A DNA stretch of 64,000 nt from NCBI RefSeq assembly GCF_013393905.1, contig NZ_CP040272.1, forward strand, positions 5,576,001-5,640,000, written 5' to 3'. Both the position numbers and the translations under genes were made by a program. Origin of the DNA: Nostoc sp. C052. Lineage in GTDB: Bacteria; Cyanobacteriota; Cyanobacteriia; Cyanobacteriales; Nostocaceae. The notes beneath the pieces are model-generated. The model did no database searches, was not told where the DNA came from, and worked only from the letters and a program-made list of their open reading frames with translations. Of the stretch, positions 34,291 to 43,681 are shown piece after piece. The first letter of the stretch is position 1. Each line of letters opens with the position of its first letter.

Positions 34291-34555
34291 GGTAAAACCC
34301 TCATAGTTTTTTGTGAGCTTCTGTCATGTTTAAAGCTCACAGGCATCCTAAATGTTTAGGTACAGTTCTTACTTCTACCGTAGGGTATATTAATTTTTTG
34401 CTATAGTTCAGTTGTGACGATAAAATCAGCATTTATCATTCGATTTATCATCCCAGGCTCAAAGTGATGCCTAAATATTTTTTAATAATTAGGGTTTAAT
34501 AAGATTATTTTGAACTTACATTTATTCCTGTGATGACAAATGTAATGGTTGGGAC

Positions 34556-34754
34556 ATGACATTTATTCGATGTGGTCAAGAGTTCTTTGCAGATACTTTA
34601 AGAATATCGAAGTCACTCATCTGGCTTGATACTCAATCAAGTAACTAATACTATGTTTACTCAAAAACCATCTCAATTCCGTAACTATTTCCTAAAAGCG
34701 ATCGCAAAGCAAGCGACTTTTGGAATTGCTCTTCTAGGTATGAGTCTACCACTA
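34556..34754. repeat. Duplicated leader plus signal-peptide module, copy 1
   Basis: About 199 bp shared with 35314-35513: GACATTTATTC, GTGGTCAA, AGTTCTTTGCAGATACTTTA and TAATACTATG in order, followed by the same signal-peptide codons. The two copies are about 759 bp apart. It fills the end of the gene-free 34291-34652 interval; the first part of that interval shows nothing recognisable. Confidence 0.85.
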
Positions 34755-35294
34755 GGAATGCAAGCTGTTTATTCCCAGACTCCCCCTAACATAGTTAATT
34801 CTAATGTGGTTCAAGCCTGTGTCGATCGTGATGGTAAACTCAAAATTGTTTCCAGTGCAACTGCCTGCCATAAAGACCAGCAACCTCTCAATTGGAATAA
34901 GGTTGGTCCGTCTGGACTGCCAGGACTGCCAGGACCACAAGGAGTACCAGGAGCGCAAGGAGTACCAGGACCGCAGGGAACACCAGGACCGCAAGGAACA
35001 CCAGGAGCGCAAGGAATACCTGGTGTAAGTGGGTATGAACGAGTTGTTATTACAACGGTCAATGAGCAACTGGGTGCGTTTGGAGAAACAGTTCGGTTTG
35101 TATCCTGTCCAGCAGGCAAGAAAGTTGTCGGGGGCGGTGGAATTATCTTTAACGCATCAGGTCGCTGGTATGTAGATACATCTGGCCCGTTTTCTGATAC
35201 CCAGTGGGCAATAGCCTTTGCAAACACTACCGCCAACTTGATTACAGCAGGGCAAATCAGTGTCTCAGCAATCTGCGTTGCCGCAAATCCCTAA
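34653..35294 (+). CDS. Secreted collagen-like (Gly-X-Y) protein
   Basis: ATG 34653 (MFTQKPSQF) is chosen because the duplicated neighbour gene begins at the same point of the shared leader. A signal peptide (KQATFGIALLGMSLPLG...YSQ) is followed by a short Cys-containing head (VVQACVDRDGKLKIV). Thirteen Gly-X-Y triplets (GLPGLPGPQGVPGAQGVPG...) come next, then a globular C-terminal domain (VRFVSCPAGKKVVGGGGII) with paired Cys. Collagen-like stretches form triple helices in surface proteins. Role in sheath or attachment is a guess. Confidence 0.82.
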   Translation: MFTQKPSQFRNYFLKAIAKQATFGIALLGMSLPLGMQAVYSQTPPNIVNSNVVQACVDRDGKLKIVSSATACHKDQQPLNWNKVGPSGLPGLPGPQGVPGAQGVPGPQGTPGPQGTPGAQGIPGVSGYERVVITTVNEQLGAFGETVRFVSCPAGKKVVGGGGIIFNASGRWYVDTSGPFSDTQWAIAFANTTANLITAGQISVSAICVAANP

Positions 35295-35313
35295 TACAAC
35301 CTGCCTTTCCTGT

Positions 35314-35513
35314 GATGACATTTATTCAATGTGGTCAACAGTTCTTTGCAGATACTTTAAAACTATCGAAGTCACTTATCTAACTTAAATACTCAACAAG
35401 GAAGTAATACTATGTCTACTCAAAAACCATCTCAATTGCGTAACTCTTCCCTCAAAGCGATCGCCAAACAAGCTACTTTTGGAATTGCTCTTCTCGGTAT
35501 GAGTTTACCACTA
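35314..35513. repeat. Duplicated leader plus signal-peptide module, copy 2
   Basis: Matches 34556-34754 through the promoter-proximal DNA and about 35 codons of signal peptide (TQKPSQ.RN..LKAIAK). Identity stops abruptly after SLPL, where the two proteins become unrelated. Confidence 0.85.
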
Positions 35514-36053
35514 TATACCTTAATGATTGGACAACCAGCGATCGCGGCACATCACCACAAGCAAAAACAGAATCCTGTTATGCCAGATGTTATGCCAACG
35601 CCAAACCCAGCACCAGCTGCTCCAAAAAAAATGCCACAAAATCCCACACTAATGGAAAGCTTTTTCTTCCGTTATGACTTTAATCCTCCACCCGTAGTTA
35701 ATGGTGTGGCTAGTCCTCAATTCTATATTGGTACTGGTTTTGCTCCAGTTGGTAAGTATCATACAGGTCAAACTATCACCATTTTCGATAACACTGGCTT
35801 GAAGCAAATTGGTGTCTACACTATTGGGCGTGTCGATGACACAGTGCCATTCAACGCCCAACAAATCAACCAGATAAATATCTCAGAATATGACTGGGGT
35901 AATACCCATATTATTCAAGGTACAGGATTAGGCACAAGTACTGGTGCAAATGGCTTAGGTAGCGAATCAGGAAGTCTACTTGCACGGGGACTTGAGGGTT
36001 CCAATGCACCCTTTAATAATCAACAAGCAGGTATTCGTAATTATCACTTCTAA
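35412..36053 (+). CDS. Secreted hypothetical protein, 213 aa
   Basis: The signal peptide is almost identical to that of the collagen-like neighbour, then continues IGQPAIAA-HHH. A short His/Lys- and Pro-rich linker (KQKQNPVMPDVMPTPNPAP) leads to a beta-rich domain of about 150 residues (FFFRYDFNPPPVVNG, GQTITIFDNTGLKQIGVYTIGRVDD) ending in a Gly/Asn-rich tail. No Cys in the mature part. The family is not recognised. A strong terminator follows at 36121. Confidence 0.72.
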   Translation: MSTQKPSQLRNSSLKAIAKQATFGIALLGMSLPLYTLMIGQPAIAAHHHKQKQNPVMPDVMPTPNPAPAAPKKMPQNPTLMESFFFRYDFNPPPVVNGVASPQFYIGTGFAPVGKYHTGQTITIFDNTGLKQIGVYTIGRVDDTVPFNAQQINQINISEYDWGNTHIIQGTGLGTSTGANGLGSESGSLLARGLEGSNAPFNNQQAGIRNYHF

Positions 36054-36120
36054 AAACTGTGTTACATCTAAGGTAGAGCGATCGCCTAGAATATGACACT
36101 TTAATATATAGAAACATCAT

Positions 36121-36151
36121 GGGAAGTTGCATCTACAACTTCCCGATTTTT
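36121..36151 (+). terminator. Rho-independent terminator
   Basis: GGGAAGTTG (36121-36129) pairs with CAACTTCCC (36136-36144) and is followed by GATTTTTT. It lies 67 bp after the stop codon of the 213-aa exported protein gene. Confidence 0.85.
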
Positions 36152-36195
36152 TAGCTAGAGAAAATGTTTAAAAATAATCCTTAAAGTCTGCCTAG

Positions 36196-38604
36196 TTAAG
36201 TTTTGCTTAATTCTACAATTTTCTCAAACTCGAAATTATTTACTAAACTAGTCAAAGCCATAGCTAAATAAGCATTTTGTTCAGGAATTTGTGTAATTAA
36301 TTGCATAATTTGCTTGGCATTAACTTTGAGTGCAAAATCATGCAATTGTGCTACCCACTCACTAGGCATCACAGCTATGTCTTGAGGAGTGAGGGAGTCA
36401 ACAGGCGCAGTCATAAGGCTTTCTCTATGGCTACTCCTAGAATCTTCGGCGTAAATGTAACCTACTCCTAAATGCAGCGCTATCTTTGAAAAGATAACTT
36501 CTGTACGAAAAGGCTTACGCACAAAATCGTCACAACCAACTGATAATGCCGTTATTTTGTCTTCTTCAAAAGCACTGCCGCTGAGGGCAATCACAATCGT
36601 CGCTGGATTACCTATGGCTTTTATTTGTTTGGTAGCCTCATATCCATTTAACACAGGCATTCGCATATCCATCCAAATTAAATGCGGAGACCAACTTTGC
36701 CAAATGTTAATTGCATCTTGTCCATTAATTGCACAACGCACATCAAAACCTACGGGTGTTAGTAACTCCATCATTAGCTGCTGATTTTCTGGTTTGTCCT
36801 CAACAATTAAAATTCGATAGGTTGGTTGTCCCGCCAACAGTCCTACAACTTGTCGGCTTGGTGCTGTTTGCTCGATTTGCTCGGTAATAACTGCATAAGT
36901 TTGAATATTAAATTTAAAAGTTGTGCCTACGCCTACCTGACTTTCAACAGTCATTTCTCCTCCCATTAATCGAACAAAATTACTACTAATAGCTAATCCT
37001 AGCCCAGTACCCTCCTGAGAATTACGACCCGTTTCTGTTTGAATAAAGGGTTGAAATAAGTTTGTCAATTCTTGTGGTGAAATTCCCATTCCCGTATCTG
37101 CAACTTCAAAGTTAAGTGTCAGTTTTCCATCGTCGTCATTTGTTATTTCTTGATTTTTAACTACTGACACTCGCAGGATAATGCTACCGTTCGTTGTAAA
37201 CTTCAGAGCATTACTTAATAAATTTACTAAAACTTGGCGCAGTTTACTTTCATCTGTATGGATGGATTGGGGTAAATTAGGTGCTAATTCAAAGATGAGT
37301 TGAATTCCTTTTGACTCTGCTTTTAATTGAAATATTTGTTTTAGCCAATCAAGAAAAGTAGCCAGATGAAAATCATTTGCCTTCAGTGTAATTCTACCTG
37401 CTTCAATCTGAGACATTGACAGTACATCATTAATTAAAGTCAGCAGGTGTTCGCCACTCCGAATAATTGTGTCTAGATAACCTTGCAATTGTGAATTCAC
37501 AGAACTACTACGCATCATCAACTGAGTAAATCCCAAAATGACGTTGAGGGGAGTTCGCAGTTCATGACTCATATTAGAAAGAAACAAGCTTTTAGTTCTG
37601 TTGGCGGCTTCGGCTTTAGCTCTGGCGGTTTCGGCTTCTTGAATACTTTCTGCTAGTTGAGCGGTGCGCTGTTCGACTGCTTGAGTCAGATTTTGCTCGC
37701 GCATCGCAACTTCACGAGCCATGTACTGGAAAGTACGTGCGAGTTGTCCTGGTTCGTCAGCTTGTCGCGCTACTTTCGTAATGCTGGGAGAATTAAAGCC
37801 ATCTACTTGCTCAAGAGTAATTGTACTAGCGCCGACTTTTTTAGCGATCGCTGTTAGTTGTCTGAGCGGATAAATTACTGTATGCTTCAAAAAGCGATTA
37901 ATCAGCCAGATACCAAGGGCAAAAACAGCAATCACAACGCTCATAACTAAAGTCAGGGTTTCCCGCACATGGGCAAAAACCTCATCTGCTGGTACATATA
38001 TTGTTTGCGCGGCGATGATTTCATTGAGTTTCCAACCAAATCCATTGTTACTCCCGTAACTCTGAATCATACTTTTGGGAGCTAATTCCGGTCGGTCGTG
38101 ACATTGCAAACAGTTTTTCTGATTTACTGTTAGTGGTTGGGCGATGTAAAACAGGTTTTTTCCATCTTTAGCGCGATATCCAGTTTGCACGGTCAGTTGC
38201 GGCTGTTGGCGAAACTGCTGAACCAGTTTGGTTTCAAACTCATCTGCTTGGTCTTGGAGATTGGTCGGATTTAGTGTCGCTTCTTTGTAGAGGAAGCTTT
38301 TATATCCTCGATGGGCGCGAAATTGCTCAAAAACTTGCCGCGCTGCAAAACCGGGGACTGTTTGGCGGATAAACTCTGGTGCAGTCAACAGTTGCTTTTC
38401 GAGCAGAGGATTAATGCTGTTGTCAGTGTAATTCCTGACAGCGTTCATCGTTTGGGTAAGAATTTCTGCTTTGGTACTAATATCCTCTTCGGCTTCGTGC
38501 TTCATTGCTGAAGCCAAGATAATTCCACTCAAGCAAATTCCACCGAGAAAAACCAGTGTAAGTAATAGGGTAAATTTTGTACTTAGTTTCCAATTTCTGA
38601 ACAT
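36196..38604 (-). CDS. Membrane hybrid histidine kinase with c-type haem-binding sensor domain
   Basis: Numbering starts at ATG 38604 (MFRNWKLSTKF). TM1 lies at about 12-34. A periplasmic DUF3365/Tll0287-like domain follows, with CLQCH at about 165-169, a covalent haem c site. TM2 lies near 230-250, then HAMP, a coiled coil, HisKA (SNMSHELRTPLNVILGF), HATPase_c (NLLSNALKFT, GTGLGLAIS) and a receiver domain (ILIVEDKPENQQ, WMDMRMP) with a C-terminal helical tail. The frame is open back to 38700, which would add 32 residues; 38604 gives the usual N-in anchor. It likely senses redox, NO or another haem ligand (inference). It is divergent from a second kinase. Confidence 0.86.
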   Translation of the reverse strand: MFRNWKLSTKFTLLLTLVFLGGICLSGIILASAMKHEAEEDISTKAEILTQTMNAVRNYTDNSINPLLEKQLLTAPEFIRQTVPGFAARQVFEQFRAHRGYKSFLYKEATLNPTNLQDQADEFETKLVQQFRQQPQLTVQTGYRAKDGKNLFYIAQPLTVNQKNCLQCHDRPELAPKSMIQSYGSNNGFGWKLNEIIAAQTIYVPADEVFAHVRETLTLVMSVVIAVFALGIWLINRFLKHTVIYPLRQLTAIAKKVGASTITLEQVDGFNSPSITKVARQADEPGQLARTFQYMAREVAMREQNLTQAVEQRTAQLAESIQEAETARAKAEAANRTKSLFLSNMSHELRTPLNVILGFTQLMMRSSSVNSQLQGYLDTIIRSGEHLLTLINDVLSMSQIEAGRITLKANDFHLATFLDWLKQIFQLKAESKGIQLIFELAPNLPQSIHTDESKLRQVLVNLLSNALKFTTNGSIILRVSVVKNQEITNDDDGKLTLNFEVADTGMGISPQELTNLFQPFIQTETGRNSQEGTGLGLAISSNFVRLMGGEMTVESQVGVGTTFKFNIQTYAVITEQIEQTAPSRQVVGLLAGQPTYRILIVEDKPENQQLMMELLTPVGFDVRCAINGQDAINIWQSWSPHLIWMDMRMPVLNGYEATKQIKAIGNPATIVIALSGSAFEEDKITALSVGCDDFVRKPFRTEVIFSKIALHLGVGYIYAEDSRSSHRESLMTAPVDSLTPQDIAVMPSEWVAQLHDFALKVNAKQIMQLITQIPEQNAYLAMALTSLVNNFEFEKIVELSKT

Positions 38605-38698
38605 TTTTAATGACGATGATTTAAATCTACAGCCCGTATATATTTCATCAACAGCATATAATTTAATTTCAGCTACGTTTTCTTTTTGTAAATGCCTC

Positions 38699-39763
38699 AT
38701 GGATGGTACTCAGTTCCTCAAAGGAGACATCCTCATAGTTGATGACACGCCAGATAACCTGCGCTTGTTATCCACGATGTTGATTGAACAGGGGTATGAA
38801 GTTCGCAGTGTTACTAATGGCTCAACAGCATTAATGGGGATACAAGCCCAACCCCCTGACTTGATTTTGCTAGATATTAATATGCCAGGGATAAATGGCT
38901 ATGAGGTGTGCCAACGCTTAAAAGCTAACTCCAACACCCAGGCAATTCCAGTAATTTTTATTAGCGCCCTCAATGAAGTGTTTGATAAGGTGAAAGCTTT
39001 TACAGTCGGGGGTGTAGACTATATTACTAAGCCATTTCAAGTTGAGGAAGTTTTGGTGCGGGTTGAGAATCAACTCACAATTTGCCGGTTGCAAGCACAG
39101 TTGCTCAAAGCATTACAACAAGAACGGCAACTCAACCAGCGAATCGAAGCAATGGCAACATTAGAAGAGCGTCATCGCATTGCCCGTGATATCCATGATT
39201 CTTTGGGTCACGCATTAGTGGCACTTAACATTCAAATGGAAACTGCTCTAACTTTGTGGCAGATTAACCCAGAGCAAGCCTATGAATTTTTGCAGGAGGC
39301 GAAACAACTAGGTTCTGATGCCTTAAAAGCAGTGCGGCAGTCTGTATCCGAAATTCGCTCTGATCCATTGCAAGGTCAATTGTTAGAAAAAGCGATCGCG
39401 ACTCTAACTCAAGAATTTTACCGCACTACTGGCATCCCGCTAGAATGCCAAATTGACTTATCTTATCCTTTATCTAATCAGGTCAATACGGTAGTATATA
39501 GAATTATCCAGGAAAGCTTGACTAATATTTGCAAGTATGCATCAGCCACCAGAGTGCAGATTCACATTCAAACGACTGTTGAGGGTTTATTGTTAGTCAT
39601 TCAGGATAATGGCAAAGGTATGTCGATTGATAGCTCTGGTTATGGCTTCGGACTTCAGGGAATGCGGGAACGCACTGCAAATGTTGGTGGTCAATTAGAA
39701 ATTACTAGCGAACCTGGTGCTGGTTGTCGAATTACCGCAAGATTTTCGAGGCTGGCAGCATGA
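38699..39763 (+). CDS. Receiver-histidine kinase (NarX-type HisKA_3)
   Basis: An N-terminal receiver domain (ILIVDDTPDNLRLL, LILLDINMPGINGYE, DYITKPF) is joined to a short coiled coil and a NarX/DegS-type dimerisation helix with the phospho-His in ERHRIARDIHDSLGHAL. The ATPase domain contains VYRIIQESLTNICKYA and GFGLQGMRERTANVGG. There is no membrane segment, so it is soluble and takes its signal from another protein through its receiver. ATG 38699 lies exactly at the head of the neighbouring divergent frame. Its stop overlaps the start of the NarL-type gene (ATGA). Confidence 0.9.
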   Translation: MDGTQFLKGDILIVDDTPDNLRLLSTMLIEQGYEVRSVTNGSTALMGIQAQPPDLILLDINMPGINGYEVCQRLKANSNTQAIPVIFISALNEVFDKVKAFTVGGVDYITKPFQVEEVLVRVENQLTICRLQAQLLKALQQERQLNQRIEAMATLEERHRIARDIHDSLGHALVALNIQMETALTLWQINPEQAYEFLQEAKQLGSDALKAVRQSVSEIRSDPLQGQLLEKAIATLTQEFYRTTGIPLECQIDLSYPLSNQVNTVVYRIIQESLTNICKYASATRVQIHIQTTVEGLLLVIQDNGKGMSIDSSGYGFGLQGMRERTANVGGQLEITSEPGAGCRITARFSRLAA

Positions 39764-40452
39764 TTCGAGTTTTAATTGCAGAAGATCAAGAGATTGTTCG
39801 ACGAGGTTTAAAAACCTTATTGGCAATTAAGCCAGATTTGCAAATTGTCGGCGAAGCAGACAATGGCCAAAGAGCAATTCAACTCATCGAGTCCTTACAA
39901 GCCGAATTTCTGCCACCAGATGTAGTACTGATGGATATTCGGATGCCTGTAATGGATGGGGTAGAAGCTACACGCCTAATTTGCGAAAAGTTTCCTGGTA
40001 TGAAGATTCTTATCCTGACAACTTTTGATGATGCCAAGTATGTCGCTGAGGCGCTGCGCTTTGGCGCTAAAGGCTATTTGTTGAAAGATACACCGACTGA
40101 AGAACTAGCGGAGGCAATTCGTTCAATTCACAAGGGTTATACCCAGTTTGGGCCGGGAATTGTCGAGAAGATGATTGCAAATGTGGCAGTTCTAGAAACA
40201 GACAAGCAGCAGCTACCCCCAGGTATGACAGAACTCACCCCCAGAGAACGAGAAATTTTACTGATGATTGCCAAGGGTGCTAGTAACCGCGAAATTGCCC
40301 AAGCAATCTTTCTCTCGGAAGGGACGGTAAGAAACCATATTAGTAATATCCTTGCACGGCTGAATTTGCGCGATCGCACTCAAGCTGCAATAGTTGCCAA
40401 CTCTTGCCTATCCTGGTTAGAGAACTCTGAACCGATTATGGAGCTGGAGTGA
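39760..40452 (+). CDS. NarL/LuxR-family response regulator
   Basis: The receiver domain (RVLIAEDQEIVRRGL, VVLMDIRMPVMDGVE with phospho-acceptor Asp, YLLKDTPTEEL) is followed by a LuxR helix-turn-helix (LTPREREILLMIAKGASNRE, LSEGTVRNHISNILARL). ATG 39760 overlaps the kinase stop codon (ATGA), so the pair is translationally coupled and almost surely a cognate two-component system. Length 230 aa is normal. Target genes unknown. The divergent haem-sensor kinase may feed the same pathway. Confidence 0.93.
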   Translation: MIRVLIAEDQEIVRRGLKTLLAIKPDLQIVGEADNGQRAIQLIESLQAEFLPPDVVLMDIRMPVMDGVEATRLICEKFPGMKILILTTFDDAKYVAEALRFGAKGYLLKDTPTEELAEAIRSIHKGYTQFGPGIVEKMIANVAVLETDKQQLPPGMTELTPREREILLMIAKGASNREIAQAIFLSEGTVRNHISNILARLNLRDRTQAAIVANSCLSWLENSEPIMELE

Positions 40453-40504
40453 CGAAATGGAGATTTTAGTTGATGTTTGAGGATATAAGAATCTGCGCTA
40501 GCAA

Positions 40505-41611
40505 TTATAACCAACTATGAGTAATCTTAATTCCTCGGCTTTGCATTACCTCTTCAAATAAATTTGTTGGTAATGCTTCTTCTACAGCAAAAACACCTGG
40601 TTTTTTGAGTTTGCCTTCTAGCAATAATTGGGCAATACTACCCGTACCGCAACCAGAAGCTATGGCTGTATTCTCATGCGCTATAGTTGAACAATAAATG
40701 GCAGTTTCACCATTTTTTTGACCTGTAACTTCTGAACGAACTGCTACTCCAATTCCACTAAAATTATTAGTAACATCTGTCATAAAATGGCTGACATGAG
40801 ACAGAAATTCAATCATGGAACGTTGCTGCATTAACCACTTGGGAAAAACGTGTGCTGCAATCCAAGTTAGATGATTATAAAAATCTGGAACAGAGCCAAA
40901 CTTAGTAATTACAGTTTTTACTGATGGGAAGGCGTGGGGCAGTGTAAATGTTTCTGGCATATCAAACCAGTAAACTCCACTACGTCTATATGGCGATGGA
41001 AACTCAATTAATTCTCTTTCACTATAAGGCTTGACTATATTCCATTTTCCATCTATCCAAGCTTCAAAAGGATACTGTAACCCCAGAAAAGTTGTTCGCA
41101 TCACTGTAATACCAGCACCACCAGAACCAGAAACTAAATAACTTAAATGGATCTTTTCTGCTTGGTCAAATTGTTCAACTCCCTGGCGTACCATGCTATT
41201 AGAAATACCAGGAAAAATGCCAGTGTTAATAATTGCTGTCACACCAGCAGCAGCAGCTTTTTCATGATAATTTAGAGCTTTGCTGGTATAAGAACGGTGG
41301 TCGCTGACATCTAAATAATTAACGCCTTGGGCAATACAGGTTTCAAGAACATTAGTATCTCTGTAGTGAAATGGGCCAGCACAGTGAATGACTAAATTAG
41401 AGTTTGCGATCGCATCTCGCAACTTGTCAACTTCTGCCAAGTCTAATATCAAAAACTGCACTTGTCCCCCCGAAGACAAGCTAACAGCCTTGCCAAACTC
41501 CGCAGAACGCCCAGTAATCGTAATTTGAGCCTGCGTATGGGTAGCGAGATCCTGAGCAACACTGCTACCAATCCGCCCTCGTCCACCAATAATTAAAACG
41601 CTGTCTGTCAT
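40505..41611 (-). CDS. Saccharopine-dehydrogenase-like NAD(P)-binding protein
   Basis: The N terminus is a Rossmann motif (VLIIGGRGRIGSSVAQDL), followed by LVIHCAGPFHYRD and YLDVSDHRSYTS, the pattern of saccharopine dehydrogenase-like reductases. The C-terminal half (GITVMRTTFLGLQYPF..) looks like a substrate domain. Length 368 aa. True lysine metabolism is unlikely; members of this superfamily also act on lipids or carotenoid-type substrates. It lies before the crtD-like gene on the same strand but is 261 bp downstream of it, with a MITE in between. Confidence 0.75.
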   Translation of the reverse strand: MTDSVLIIGGRGRIGSSVAQDLATHTQAQITITGRSAEFGKAVSLSSGGQVQFLILDLAEVDKLRDAIANSNLVIHCAGPFHYRDTNVLETCIAQGVNYLDVSDHRSYTSKALNYHEKAAAAGVTAIINTGIFPGISNSMVRQGVEQFDQAEKIHLSYLVSGSGGAGITVMRTTFLGLQYPFEAWIDGKWNIVKPYSERELIEFPSPYRRSGVYWFDMPETFTLPHAFPSVKTVITKFGSVPDFYNHLTWIAAHVFPKWLMQQRSMIEFLSHVSHFMTDVTNNFSGIGVAVRSEVTGQKNGETAIYCSTIAHENTAIASGCGTGSIAQLLLEGKLKKPGVFAVEEALPTNLFEEVMQSRGIKITHSWL

Positions 41612-41754
41612 TACTCCGGGTCAGCAACACTACCCTTATTTCACCAGTTTTGCGTCCCCTTTGCCATCGGTTATAAGTATGATTTATACTGTTTAATAGA
41701 ATTTTTTCTCTATATAATCTATATAAATAGTTGTAATTGAATTCAGAAGCCAGA

Positions 41755-41844
41755 AGACATCTCCAGAAATTAAATATGCGTTACCCTAACCCTTGTAGAG
41801 ACGTAGCACTGCTACGTCAAAAAAATTCTTTTTCGGAGATGTCT
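41755..41844. mobile_element. MITE family D (90 bp)
   Basis: AGACATCTCCAGAAA at the left and TTTTTCGGAGATGTCT at the right are inverted termini; the middle contains GTAGAGACGTAGCACTGCTAC. AGA flanks both sides (41752-41754 and 41845-41847), a possible 3-bp target duplication. The AGAC...GTCT termini resemble family C. Confidence 0.62.
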
Positions 41845-41872
41845 AGAATTCAGAATTCAGATTGACAAAATA

Positions 41873-43387
41873 CTATATTTGCGCTTCAATCTGCCTGACT
41901 ACCGTTAACGCCGAGTAACTCACCCCAGCAGTACCTTCCCCTGGATGGGTCGAGTCACCAACTAACCACAAATTTTCAATGGGTGTTCGATTGGCGAAAC
42001 CAAAGGGGCCAAAAGTAGGTATTCTTTGACCAATACCGCCAACTATACCGCGATCGCGCCCTGTGAAATGGGCAAAGGTGCGGGGTGTGGCGGCTTCTTG
42101 ATAAATAATCGTTTCTGGTTTGAGATAAAAGTATTCAGCAAGACGTGCGATCGCTTCTTGGGTAAACTTTTCTTTTAGTCCTTCATAATCATCAGTCTGC
42201 CACCACTGTGCAGGATCGACAAATGAAGAGGCGATAATTGTTGCTTTCCCCTCCGGTGCGCGACCATCTCCAGGATGACTGACGGAAACAAATAGGGAAT
42301 TATTTTCGCCAATGGGGCCATTGACATCGTACAGAAATTGCAGGTGGGGAGGACACTCAGGCGGAATCGCGCTAGCATCTACACCCAAATACACCACAAA
42401 TGCGCCCGATGCTTGGGGTAGTTTTTCCACCCGGTTTTTATATCCAGATGGCGCTTGTTCTCCCAATAACTGCACTAAGTTTTGCACGGTGACATTGCTA
42501 ACTATGTGGTTGGCTGCTTCTGTCCAGACTTCGCCAGTTTTCTGATTTCTAATTACAACAGCAGTAGCTTTACCGTTTTCTACCTTGATTTGTTCTACAT
42601 TATGGCGCATCAACAATTTACCGCCATCTCTCTCTAAGGATTGTACCAAGCGATCGCTCAACACCTGCATACTTCCCTGGAGGTGAAACAATCCTTGGGG
42701 CAGTTGGGATACACTCAACGCTGTAGCTGCGTAAAGTAATGCTGTCTCGTCTGCATTCACCTGGGAGTATAGTTTCAGTTGCAAATCTAAAAAAGTCCTC
42801 AGTCGTCGGTCATTTCCCAGTCCACATAAACGTAAAGCATCTCCTACGGTAAACAAGGTGAAGGGTACGGTAATTAATGTATTGGGACGTACCGCTTGGA
42901 TTAGCTGCCACAAATCCCATAAATTACGCGGTGGTAGCACCGGGTCGCGTCCTTGGAATTCCCAACTGGCATCAAATAAAGTTGCCATCAATTGCCAAAA
43001 CGGTTCGCTACCAGGAAACTGTTTTTGTCGTTCCGCTTTCCATTTCTCTTGGTCACGCCAAACGTTGATAGGTTTACTTTCCCCAGGTAAATACACCGCA
43101 CAAGCAGGGTCACAAGGCGTTGCTGCCGGCAAATCTATTTGCAATTCTGAGAAAATGCGGTGGTGAATTCCCCCTGCTTCCAACCCCGCCACCTGAGTTG
43201 CTCCCACATCAAAGGTAAATCCTTGGCGTTTAAACGTCGAAGCACAGCCTCCTGGTGCGATCGCTTGATCTAAAATTAAGACGCTGTAACCTCTATGAGC
43301 TAATAATGCCCCAGCAGTCAGTCCACCGATTCCTGCACCAATAACCACTACATGAGATTTGCTTTTGTCAACATAAATGCTGGACAT
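41873..43387 (-). CDS. crtD: Carotenoid desaturase, CrtD-like
   Basis: A FAD-dependent phytoene-desaturase-type oxidoreductase. Residues about 12-40 form the dinucleotide motif VVVIGAGIGGLTAGALLAHRG, followed by GGCASTFKRQGFTFDVGATQVAG. The C-terminal signature LWLVGDSTHPGEGTAGVSYS closes the FAD site. The length of 504 aa and these blocks fit the cyanobacterial C-3',4' desaturase CrtD, which makes myxoxanthophyll; carotene isomerase CrtH has the same fold but differs at the GGCAS region. Substrate assignment is by resemblance. Confidence 0.78.
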   Translation of the reverse strand: MSSIYVDKSKSHVVVIGAGIGGLTAGALLAHRGYSVLILDQAIAPGGCASTFKRQGFTFDVGATQVAGLEAGGIHHRIFSELQIDLPAATPCDPACAVYLPGESKPINVWRDQEKWKAERQKQFPGSEPFWQLMATLFDASWEFQGRDPVLPPRNLWDLWQLIQAVRPNTLITVPFTLFTVGDALRLCGLGNDRRLRTFLDLQLKLYSQVNADETALLYAATALSVSQLPQGLFHLQGSMQVLSDRLVQSLERDGGKLLMRHNVEQIKVENGKATAVVIRNQKTGEVWTEAANHIVSNVTVQNLVQLLGEQAPSGYKNRVEKLPQASGAFVVYLGVDASAIPPECPPHLQFLYDVNGPIGENNSLFVSVSHPGDGRAPEGKATIIASSFVDPAQWWQTDDYEGLKEKFTQEAIARLAEYFYLKPETIIYQEAATPRTFAHFTGRDRGIVGGIGQRIPTFGPFGFANRTPIENLWLVGDSTHPGEGTAGVSYSALTVVRQIEAQI

Positions 43388-43501
43388 TGATATTTATCTT
43401 TATAATTCTTAATATTGCTATTCATAATTTTACAGCCTGATTGAGATTAATGACTTCATGACTACTACCCGACCAACCCGAAATTGCTAGGTGAGGGTCT
43501 T

Positions 43502-43533
43502 CCTCTCTGTGTTCTCTGCGCCTCTGTGGTTCG
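43502..43533. repeat. AACGCAGAG-type repeat, reverse orientation
   Basis: CTCTGTGTTCTCTGCGCCTC followed by TGTGGTT is the reverse complement of the type at 5034 and 26012. The rest of the 43388-43681 interval shows no gene. Confidence 0.5.
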
Positions 43534-43681
43534 TTATCTAACCCAGAGTATGGACGCGGGGAAAATTCTTGCCTTACTTGCTCATGCGATCGCTTCTTCT
43601 GTCAGAGAAGTGATCGCAGTGCTTATTTTTAAGTCCCAGATAAGATAAAGAAGTAACATCGCTCCTCACACACAAGTAGCA

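Noticed and set aside
34752..35236. Open frames opposite the collagen-like gene (Ser/Leu/Arg-rich, and Pro/Cys/Gly-rich)
   Set aside because: Complement of Gly-X-Y repeats; the plus-strand protein with signal peptide explains the sequence.
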